Below, piece after piece: positions 1 to 5,936 of a DNA stretch of 10,290 bases. A model generated the notes under the pieces. It had not been told where the DNA came from, made no database searches, and saw nothing but the letters and a program-made list of their open reading frames with translations. Origin of the DNA: Candidatus Zhuqueibacterota bacterium (GTDB lineage: Bacteria; KSB1; UBA2214); the NCBI GenBank assembly GCA_022706175.1, contig JAKJDB010000046.1, forward strand, positions 1-10,290, in the 5' to 3' direction. The translations under genes and the position numbers were made by a program. Every line of letters begins with the position of its first letter. Position 1 is the stretch's first letter.

Positions 1-164
1 CTCTGTCACAGGGAACCACAGCGGCGATTCCGCCCGGTGAGTCGGTGTTTTTTCACAAAGCGGTTCGCATCGCCGGTCAGTACAAGCCCCTGTCCGAAGC
101 AGAGTTGGAAAAGCTGCGCGCAGCGGCCAAAGGGCTGACGCCGCTGTTTTCCAATAAAACCTGA
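1..164 (+). CDS. C-terminal fragment of a probable aldo/keto reductase
   Basis: The frame starting at base 3 is open from the left edge to a TGA at 162-164 and gives the last 53 residues of a protein. The fragment has a 'TAAIPPGES' segment followed by 'PLSEAELEKLRAAAKGLTPLF' split across a helix. This resembles the C-terminal tail of bacterial aldo/keto reductases (NADPH-dependent carbonyl reductases with a TIM barrel), where a 'V/TAAIPPG' strand is followed by a helix beginning PL(T/S)xxE and ending near P-(I/L)-F. The catalytic Asp/Tyr/Lys/His tetrad would lie outside the window, so the assignment rests on tail similarity only. The gene converges on the minus-strand GxGYxYP gene, with hairpins in the gap between them. 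The other two frames are interrupted or less protein-like. Confidence 0.55.
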   Translation, partial: LSQGTTAAIPPGESVFFHKAVRIAGQYKPLSEAELEKLRAAAKGLTPLFSNKT

Positions 165-179
165 AAAGCGGATGGATTG

Positions 180-200
180 AGCCGGCGTGCAGAGCCGGCT
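180..200 (+). repeat. Short perfect hairpin after the aldo/keto reductase stop
   Basis: Seven-base perfect inverted arms, AGCCGGC at 180-186 and GCCGGCT at 194-200, enclose a 7-base loop. It starts 16 bases after the stop codon. No T tract follows it, so alone it is not a classical intrinsic terminator. It may protect the 3' end of the transcript that finishes at the T-tailed hairpin just downstream. Confidence 0.5.
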
Positions 201-213
201 GTTTACGCGCTAC

Positions 214-238
214 GGCGAAAACCGCCTTTTTTTCTTTT
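214..238 (+). terminator. Probable intrinsic terminator of the aldo/keto reductase gene
   Basis: A GC stem of four pairs (GGCG at 214-217, CGCC at 223-226) with a 5-base loop is followed directly by seven T and then CTTTT. The stem is short for a rho-independent terminator, but the T tract is strong and the site lies 50 bases after the stop codon. It is oriented for the + strand gene that ends at 164. Confidence 0.5.
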
Positions 239-240
239 CG

Positions 241-270
241 CCATGACAGAGCCGAAAGGCCCTGTCATGG
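241..270 (-). repeat. 13-bp inverted repeat with tetraloop in the convergent gap
   Basis: Arms at 241-253 and 258-270 match over 13 positions with one mismatch, around a four-base loop (GAAA on +). In minus-strand RNA the mismatch becomes a G-U wobble, so the stem is fully paired only when transcribed from the minus strand. That suggests it marks the 3' end of the minus-strand transcript whose last gene stops at 376. No U tract follows in the minus direction (the next bases are A-rich), so processing or RNA stabilisation is at least as likely as intrinsic termination. Confidence 0.5.
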
Positions 271-375
271 AAACCGTCGTCGCCGGCTCTGATCTCCGCT
301 GCGGCAGATAAAACGGCGCGGAGCTCTTATTCTTCAGCATCGCCCATCGGGTGAGCGCCTGCGCGCTTAAATCCC

Positions 376-2547
376 TCATCTCATTCTTTCGAACAGTTTT
401 TCCGCCTCCTGATACACCTGCAAGAACGAGCGGCCGATGTCCACCACCTGCTGCCAGGCAAAGACCGATTGATCCCACTGGCGCCACAGGTCATTGAGCT
501 GTAAAATTGATCCGGCCCCTGCCCATTTTCCGTATTTTTCCATGAACTGATCGACCGAGGCCTGTTTGACGTTGACGTAGACTCCGTCGAGGTTCAGCAC
601 GTCTTTTACCAGCGAGAACATGCTGGTGCACAACGCATACGCCAGAATGTCGGTTTTATCTTCTTCGGTGATCTTTTGGCCCAGGCTGAGCCCGGCGGCT
701 TCTGTGTTCATCAGCTCCAGCGCCTTGGTTTCGTTGCCGGCCTGCAGAATGGGGATGAGCGTTCGCATGGTCTTGGCGGTGTTCTTCCAGCTTGTCCGCG
801 CTTCCCGGCTGAGGATTCGGGCATTGCCCACCCGGTTTGGATAAAGATCTTCAGTGATCAATTTTTGCGCATAGGCGTTTTTCACAAGATGCATCAGGTC
901 GTCGAGCCGGACGAATTCGACGCTTTCGCTCTGCAGAGCATCCACCACCTTTTGGATCCGTTCCATGCTCACCGCCACATTGATCAATGAAAAGATGAAC
1001 AGGGGGCGGTTGGGATTGGCGTCGATGAAATTTTTCATGGTGGCGACGTCGTCCTTGTCGTTCATATGAATCCCCTCGCCGCAGAACAGATAGGGCTTGT
1101 CGCCGAAATTGTAATGCGGTTCAAACGCTGATTCGCCCATGCCGCGCACATAGCCCAGACAGTGATTCAGTTCTTTGAACAGCAGCGGATTGAACTCGGG
1201 CAGATCCACTTCCTGCCAATTGGTGTAATCGTTCCAGTTGGTGATATTGACGATATCCAGGCCGCATTTCTTCATGTAATGAGCGGTGTAAGCGAGGAAC
1301 TGTTTTGGATCCGGATACAGATGGGGATAGGTGTAGCCTGCGCCGGAGGGCCCGGCCACCATATAGTCGCAGGATTTCATGTGGTCGATGTAATACTGAT
1401 ACATGGCCGGCGCCGTGTCTGCCAGCAACGGTAGAAAACCCCAGGAAAGCGGGAACGTGCCTCTATGCTCCATGCCCCAGTTGTACATCTGCAGGGTGTC
1501 CATGGCCCAGAGGGAATCGCCGTCGGTCATCATCAGCGCGATATAGACTTTATTTTTTTCAGCCGTATGGTTCTTTCGCGGGCTTGGTTTTTGTTTAAAG
1601 CCGGGACGGCCGTCGGATGGAAAAGCGCCGTGAATGGTTAAATTGGGGCTGGCGGCTGCGCACAGGGTGTACACGCCCTTGCGCGCCGCTCGTTCCACCG
1701 CATAATGTTCGTGGTCCCGGGTGCAATGCCATCCCCACATGCCGGCCGGAAATTGAGCCTCGGCATAGATTTTATCCAGCAGGCGGTATTCGCGGCGTTG
1801 GCGCAGGGAGGCGGACAGATCCACGGTGAACGCTTTGTTGGCGACGAGAAAATCGCAGATCTGAAAGGTGGCGGTGCTGGGAAAGATCGGAAAATCCATG
1901 CAGCAATCACCGAACACGTGTTTGGAACATTCGGGGAACAGGTTTTCGAACGCCCATTCATAGGCGGACAGACGGTCGGGCCAGCGCCCACGCAAGTCCT
2001 GTTTTTTAGTCAGGCCCAGCCGCATGGCGGTGGGCTCCATCTCCGGCAGGATCACCAGCCAGTTCTCCAGACTCGCCCAGGTCTGGGCGACGTTCATGGA
2101 ATGCAGATTCGCCGGATCCATGATGATATAGCCGGCCAACGATGGGGCGTACAGTTCCAGCAGAGACGTCAGACTGGCCGCTTCGGTGTAAGTAAAGGGA
2201 TGACCCTGTTTCTTGTAAAGGTCGAGCCAATCTACGGCGCGGGGGGAGTGCCGCAGATAAAGGGCTGGTTGCACGCGGTTGATCAATCCCTGCAGAATGG
2301 TCGTCAGTGTGGTCAGCACCCAGAGAGTGCGAGCGTCTGCCTGGGGAAATTCCTCTACGAGCTTGGTGGTATCAAAACGGATTATTTTTTCCGGCAACGC
2401 ATATTTGGCAAAGATGTCGTATTCTTGGGGCGTAGGCTGCATGGGTCGATCCGCTGTGCAGCGCATCAGATGCATGGGCAGCATCGACAAGCCGGCAACG
2501 CTGCCGGAGGTTTTTAAAAAGCTGCGGCGTTTGATGGATTCAGACAT
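376..2547 (-). CDS. Tat-exported GxGYxYP domain protein (putative glycoside hydrolase-like)
   Basis: A 723-residue protein of a family named for its GxGYxYP motif, seen here as GAGYTYP at residues 402-408. Pfam describes N- and C-terminal GxGYxYP domains as a putative glycoside hydrolase family. I know of no firm biochemical role, so substrate and reaction are not assigned. The N-terminus has a twin-arginine signal (RRSFLK at about residues 7-12) followed by a modest hydrophobic stretch, so export in folded form is expected. Cys30 follows LMR, which is a poor lipobox, so lipoprotein anchoring is doubtful. An acidic 'MMTDGDS' segment (about 339-345) and 'FCGEGIHMNDKDD' (about 488-500) are polar, possibly active-site stretches. 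The last about 130 residues are helical. The start is well supported: AGGAGGGT lies 6 bases upstream (2554-2561). It follows the oxidoreductase gene on the same strand after 221 bp that contain two hairpins. Confidence 0.85.
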   Translation of the reverse strand: MSESIKRRSFLKTSGSVAGLSMLPMHLMRCTADRPMQPTPQEYDIFAKYALPEKIIRFDTTKLVEEFPQADARTLWVLTTLTTILQGLINRVQPALYLRHSPRAVDWLDLYKKQGHPFTYTEAASLTSLLELYAPSLAGYIIMDPANLHSMNVAQTWASLENWLVILPEMEPTAMRLGLTKKQDLRGRWPDRLSAYEWAFENLFPECSKHVFGDCCMDFPIFPSTATFQICDFLVANKAFTVDLSASLRQRREYRLLDKIYAEAQFPAGMWGWHCTRDHEHYAVERAARKGVYTLCAAASPNLTIHGAFPSDGRPGFKQKPSPRKNHTAEKNKVYIALMMTDGDSLWAMDTLQMYNWGMEHRGTFPLSWGFLPLLADTAPAMYQYYIDHMKSCDYMVAGPSGAGYTYPHLYPDPKQFLAYTAHYMKKCGLDIVNITNWNDYTNWQEVDLPEFNPLLFKELNHCLGYVRGMGESAFEPHYNFGDKPYLFCGEGIHMNDKDDVATMKNFIDANPNRPLFIFSLINVAVSMERIQKVVDALQSESVEFVRLDDLMHLVKNAYAQKLITEDLYPNRVGNARILSREARTSWKNTAKTMRTLIPILQAGNETKALELMNTEAAGLSLGQKITEEDKTDILAYALCTSMFSLVKDVLNLDGVYVNVKQASVDQFMEKYGKWAGAGSILQLNDLWRQWDQSVFAWQQVVDIGRSFLQVYQEAEKLFERMR

Positions 2548-2644
2548 GGTGGGACCCTCCTGATGGCTCGATGAACAGAGATGTGATTGTCCGGTCGGGA
2601 GCAGGCCGGCTGAAAGTCCGTCGTTACGAAGGGATGAAGGAATA

Positions 2645-2677
2645 GCATCAGCCCGGGGGTGCGCCCCGGGCTGATGC
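2645..2677 (-). terminator. Strong 14-bp hairpin, possible terminator or attenuator
   Basis: Perfect 14-bp GC-rich arms (2645-2658 and 2664-2677) with a 5-base loop, between two genes on the same strand. In the minus direction it is followed by UAUUCCUUC, moderately U-rich but not a clean tract. It could partly terminate the oxidoreductase transcript and so lower expression of the GxGYxYP gene, or act as a 3'-end stabiliser after processing. Confidence 0.5.
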
Positions 2678-2687
2678 AGAGTGGTCT

Positions 2688-2738
2688 TGCCGGCCCCTGT
2701 GCCCGTCTTTTAACGGACACCTGGGGCGTGGGCCGGCA
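2688..2738 (-). repeat. Two-tier inverted repeat downstream of the oxidoreductase gene
   Basis: An outer perfect 9-bp pair (TGCCGGCCC at 2688-2696, GGGCCGGCA at 2730-2738) encloses an inner 8-bp stem (2699-2706 with 2713-2720, 6-base loop). The inner stem has one C/A mismatch in + RNA, which becomes a U-G wobble in minus RNA, so the structure is best formed by the minus-strand transcript. A 9-base bulge (2721-2729) separates the tiers. It lies 30 bases after the oxidoreductase stop codon and 10 bases before the 14-bp hairpin. Confidence 0.5.
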
Positions 2739-2768
2739 CCGTGCAGCCATGCAGAGCTGTGTTCGAGT

Positions 2769-4151
2769 TTACAGTTCCCAGCCTTTACGATATTCAAAGT
2801 GGAGCAGATCGTTGGCTTCCGGGCAGTTGGTGATCTGTCCCTTCTCGCCGTCCCATTCGAACACCATATTTTTATCGCGCATGCGCACCGCCAGGTTGCC
2901 GAGCAGCATGGTTTCAGTCAGCGGGCCCGAATAGCTGAAGTTGGTGGTGGCTGCTTCGGGATCGCCTTTTTTACAAGCAGCGATCCACTCTTCGTGGATG
3001 CCCGGCGAACGCGGAATGGTTTTCTGCGGCCGTTTGAAACTTTTCATTTTCTCCTCCGGGATCAACCGCGGATTGTCGCCATAGGTGCCGCAGGTCAGAA
3101 TGCCCTTGGAGCCCATAAAGATCACGGCGCCGCCGTCCGACACGCTCAGACGCCGGCCGGCCTCCAGTTCGAACGGACGAGGCGGGGTCAATCCGCCATC
3201 CCACCAGTACATGCGCACCGGCGGCATTTTGCCGCGCGCCGGAAAATCATAAACCAGCACCTCGGCCTGGGGCGGCGAGTCCTTGGTGAACTCGGTGCTG
3301 CTGGCATAGATCTTTTCCGGATATTTCAACTTGAGCGGCCAATAGGCGTGATCGATGATGTGCGCGCCCATATCGCCGATGGCGCCGGTGCCGAAATCCC
3401 ACCAGCCGCGCCAGGACCAGGGAACATAGGACGGGTGATAGGGTCGCCATTTAGCCGGACCCACCCAGAGGTTCCAATCCAAGGTCGGCGGAACCGAAGG
3501 CGTTTCCGTCGGAGCGGTCAGGTTCTGTTTCCAGACCGGCCGGTTGGTGATGCAATGCACCTCTTTGATCTCGCCGATGGCGCCGGCCCAGATCCATTCG
3601 CACACCAGACGGCCGCCCTCCTGGGCATGGCCTTGGTTGCCCATCTGAGTGACCACGCCCATCTCTTTGGCGGTTTTGGCCAGCATGCGCGCTTCATGAA
3701 TGGTGTGGGTCAGGGGTTTTTGCACAAAGACATGTTTCTTCATTTTCATCGCCATCATGGCCGCCACCGCGTGGGTGTGATCCGGTGTGCTGACCGTCAC
3801 GGCGTCGATCTCTTTTTCCTTTTCCAGCATGACGCGGAAATCCTGATAGAAGGGGGCGTTGGGATAATAGTCGCGTATGGTCTTTTTATCATCGTCGTGT
3901 TCTTGCGTGAGACGGTTTTCATCCACGTCGCACAGGGCGATAACGTTTTCGGTCTGCATCTTGAGCGAGTCGGACCAGCCTTTGCCGCCGATGCCGATAC
4001 AGGCGATGTTCAGTTTATCGCTGGGCGCCTGATAGCCCGGTCCGCCCAGAACATGGCGGGGCACGATGATAAATGAGGAGGCTGCAGCAGTGCCGGCGAG
4101 AAATTCACGGCGTGAAACACCCCTTTCGGATGGGTTTTCGTTTTTGTTCAT
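2769..4151 (-). CDS. Tat-exported Gfo/Idh/MocA family oxidoreductase
   Basis: A 460-residue nucleotide-dependent oxidoreductase of the Gfo/Idh/MocA superfamily. A Tat signal (SRREFL at residues 13-18, then AGTAAASSF) precedes the Rossmann domain, so it probably works outside the cytoplasm. The Rossmann core shows GIGGKG at 53-58, an acidic end of the second strand (ALCDVD, 72-77), STPDHTHA at 121-128, and QKPL at 144-147 in place of the commoner EKP; its Lys145 is the usual catalytic or substrate lysine. The C-terminal alpha/beta domain has the signature GAIGDMGAHIID at about 256-267, with candidate catalytic Asp260, His264 and Asp267. Exported relatives include GH109 NAD-dependent glycosidases and sugar 3-dehydrogenases; sequence inspection cannot choose between them. 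The start is supported by AAAGGAAG a few bases upstream. The ceramidase-like gene ends 50 bp upstream on the same strand, so they are probably co-transcribed. Confidence 0.92.
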   Translation of the reverse strand: MNKNENPSERGVSRREFLAGTAAASSFIIVPRHVLGGPGYQAPSDKLNIACIGIGGKGWSDSLKMQTENVIALCDVDENRLTQEHDDDKKTIRDYYPNAPFYQDFRVMLEKEKEIDAVTVSTPDHTHAVAAMMAMKMKKHVFVQKPLTHTIHEARMLAKTAKEMGVVTQMGNQGHAQEGGRLVCEWIWAGAIGEIKEVHCITNRPVWKQNLTAPTETPSVPPTLDWNLWVGPAKWRPYHPSYVPWSWRGWWDFGTGAIGDMGAHIIDHAYWPLKLKYPEKIYASSTEFTKDSPPQAEVLVYDFPARGKMPPVRMYWWDGGLTPPRPFELEAGRRLSVSDGGAVIFMGSKGILTCGTYGDNPRLIPEEKMKSFKRPQKTIPRSPGIHEEWIAACKKGDPEAATTNFSYSGPLTETMLLGNLAVRMRDKNMVFEWDGEKGQITNCPEANDLLHFEYRKGWEL

Positions 4152-4201
4152 AGGGCTTCCTTTACTGAGAGGTTAATAGAACAGGGACGGAATATTTATC
4201 T

Positions 4202-5785
4202 TTATTCTGCAATCTTGATTTGTTCGATCAGGCGTTTAGCTGTGCGGTAGAGCTGGGGGCCGGTGTCCGGGCCCAGCGAATTGATTTCGCCATAGGGTGC
4301 TTTTTTCGCGCCATAGGTGTAGGGTTTTTTCTCATCCCATTGCGATCGCGGCAATACATAGCCTATTTCGTCGTTGGCCAGACCGATGACCAGCTTGTAG
4401 CGTCCCGGCATGAGCCGGCGCAGCCCCGGCGATTCGATCACCGGAGCGCCGAAATCGCCGCCTTCGGGCGCCGCTGCGCCGCCGTTGACGATCTCTGGAT
4501 AGATCTCGCCCGGCAGCATCAGCACAGAGACGGCGTCGCCGATGGTCACCAGGCTCACTTCGGAACGGAGCTTGTTAAATCCGCTGAACCCGCGGTCCAG
4601 CACCCGCAACGCGCCGGCGAGATTAAAGAGGAAATTGTCCACTTTCAGGGTGATCGTCTCAACCTGAACGCCCAGGCGGGGATCGGTCACGGTTTCCCAC
4701 GTTCCTGTTTCGAACTGGTCCAGCACCAGATCCGCCAGCCGATATCCCTGGCTGCGCGCTTTGGCAAAACTCGCTTTTTTAAAAGTCTGGTTCAGGCGAT
4801 AATCATGCCCGCCGACGCAGCCGTTGGCGAAAACAGCCATGCCGCCGAGTCCGGCGCGCTGCACCTTTCCGTCGTAGACGATTCCCTGTTCAATGCCCTG
4901 CAGCCAGTAATAGGGAAAGTCGGCGGTGATGTCGAGGTTGTCGTCGGACAGCGTCTCTGGATGATTGCCCCAGTTGAGCAGCACGCCGAGCAGCGAGTCC
5001 TTTGCCTGGCTGCGAAATTGCAGGAGATGAATGGCATCATCCATCACGCGAGGGGGGCGGCTGTCGCGCACCAGATCCGCTGCGGTGGAATCGATGCGGC
5101 CGGCCAGCAGAGTGGCGGGTGTGCGGTTCGCATAGGCCTGGCCAACGGCATCGACGATCTGCCTCTGCACAAAGCGCAGATACTCTTTGTTGACGCCGGA
5201 GCGGTAAAATGCCGGCCCCCATAGGCCCATCAGATCCGGGGTTTCGTGGTTATGCGTGGAACAGATGATGAGGTGATCGATTTTCCAGGGTTTCTGCGCC
5301 AGCATGGCGCGAACGTCGACCACATAGTCATGAAAAAAACCGATGGCATCGAGGGAGACCAGGGCAACGCAGACATGGCCGTCCTCCAGCACCATAGCGC
5401 GGGCCCAAAGGTCATCGTGTACGGCCCGGGCCGGCCGGTTGTTGTGAAACCCGGCCAGCCAGAAGGCGTCGAATCGTCCGTTCTGATTGCGATCGAGATA
5501 ACGGTCGCCGCGGTCAGGCTCATAGCAGCCGTTGCTGTCCGCATCGATCCAGGTGTCCGGCAACTCGGGCGTGATGACGCTGCGGCCAAAGCCGGCCTGC
5601 AGGGCGACCGTTCTCGATGGATCAGCCGGCAGATGCAGGTTGAAATGATAGCCCGGATGCCGGTCGCTCCGGTTGTACGCAGCAAGAGCCAGGAGGACGA
5701 GCACCAGAACGCCAAGCGTTAACAGCAGACGATAGAGAAATTTTTTCATTCTGTTCGCTTTCATCAAATGCAGTTCTGCCCGCAT
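4202..5785 (-). CDS. Membrane-anchored neutral ceramidase-like hydrolase
   Basis: Resembles the N-terminal catalytic domain of neutral/alkaline non-lysosomal ceramidases, zinc amidohydrolases that split ceramide into sphingosine and fatty acid. Seen, numbered from the longest start: GFGRSVITPE at 65-74 (family AGxGxxDITP), STHNHETPD at 176-184 (family THTHSGPG), NWGNHPETL at 271-279 (matching the segment with the third histidine) and FANGCVGG at 319-326. His178, His180 and His275 are the likely metal ligands. At 527 residues it is shorter than typical ceramidases (about 650-700) and seems to lack the C-terminal Ig-like domain, so ceramide as substrate is unproven. Residues 81-106 carry two calcium-loop-like motifs (DADSNG and DRNQNGRFD). 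Residues 14-37 form a hydrophobic anchor or signal after KK. The start is uncertain: ATGs at 5785, 5764 and 5749 all lack a clear Shine-Dalgarno. The last (MKKFLYRLLL) gives the most typical signal sequence. Confidence 0.8.
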   Translation of the reverse strand: MRAELHLMKANRMKKFLYRLLLTLGVLVLVLLALAAYNRSDRHPGYHFNLHLPADPSRTVALQAGFGRSVITPELPDTWIDADSNGCYEPDRGDRYLDRNQNGRFDAFWLAGFHNNRPARAVHDDLWARAMVLEDGHVCVALVSLDAIGFFHDYVVDVRAMLAQKPWKIDHLIICSTHNHETPDLMGLWGPAFYRSGVNKEYLRFVQRQIVDAVGQAYANRTPATLLAGRIDSTAADLVRDSRPPRVMDDAIHLLQFRSQAKDSLLGVLLNWGNHPETLSDDNLDITADFPYYWLQGIEQGIVYDGKVQRAGLGGMAVFANGCVGGHDYRLNQTFKKASFAKARSQGYRLADLVLDQFETGTWETVTDPRLGVQVETITLKVDNFLFNLAGALRVLDRGFSGFNKLRSEVSLVTIGDAVSVLMLPGEIYPEIVNGGAAAPEGGDFGAPVIESPGLRRLMPGRYKLVIGLANDEIGYVLPRSQWDEKKPYTYGAKKAPYGEINSLGPDTGPQLYRTAKRLIEQIKIAE

Positions 5786-5841
5786 TCGAATGGTTCGGGC
5801 CGTTTGTTCTGCACAGGCCCCCTGTTTTCCGCTTTAACTTA

Positions 5842-5932
5842 AACCTATTAAATTGTATCACAAAAGGCAAGTTAAAAGATTGGCAGGGTTCTTTTGCAGT
5901 TGTTGTTGTCAAAACCATTAAATTTTATTACA
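5842..5932. repeat. Imperfect direct repeat in the divergent promoter region
   Basis: Copy 1 (5842-5862) and copy 2 (5913-5932) share AACC, then ATTAAATT, TAT and ACA. They are 18/20 identical after allowing one extra T at 5846 in copy 1. The starts are 71 bases apart, about seven helical turns. Each copy overlaps a predicted -10 element (minus strand in copy 1, plus strand in copy 2), which would suit a shared regulator site or a duplicated promoter. A separate 8-bp inverted pair, TTTAACTT (5833-5840) and AAGTTAAA (5869-5876), brackets copy 1. Confidence 0.5.
5852..5860 (-). promoter_or_regulatory. Putative extended -10 promoter for the ceramidase-like gene
   Basis: On the minus strand the site reads TGATACAAT, a full TGn extended -10 with a near-consensus hexamer. 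No good -35 hexamer lies at the ideal distance, which extended -10 promoters tolerate. Transcription would begin near 5845, leaving a leader of 60-95 bases depending on which start codon is used. The call assumes a housekeeping sigma factor of the usual kind, which is not certain for this organism. Confidence 0.4.
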
Positions 5933-5934
5933 TT
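5906..5934 (+). promoter_or_regulatory. Putative promoter of the mtaB-miaB operon
   Basis: TTGTCA at 5906-5911 and TACATT at 5929-5934 are separated by 17 bases, the ideal spacing for a sigma-70 type promoter, in an AT-rich island. The start site would fall at about 5941-5943, on or next to the second in-frame ATG of mtaB, which would give a leaderless message. Confidence 0.45.
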
Positions 5935-5936
5935 AT

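Noticed and set aside
241..270. Inverted repeat as a transposon end or attachment site
   Set aside because: No transposase, target duplication or integrase is nearby, and the 4-base loop fits an RNA hairpin better.
2446..2466. Lipoprotein signal in the GxGYxYP protein (Cys30)
   Set aside because: The residues before the cysteine are LMR, which do not fit a lipobox; a Tat signal explains the N-terminus.
1705..2517. A 270-codon + strand open frame opposite the GxGYxYP gene
   Set aside because: Low-complexity translation with no family features; shadow of the real gene.
2799..4076. A 425-codon open frame on the + strand, antisense to the oxidoreductase gene
   Set aside because: It lies entirely opposite a well-supported gene. 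Its translation is rich in His, Arg and Gly with no domain, as expected of a codon-bias shadow in GC-rich DNA.
4220..5224. A 334-codon + strand open frame opposite the ceramidase-like gene
   Set aside because: No recognisable motif or ribosome binding site, and it is the mirror of a conserved coding frame.
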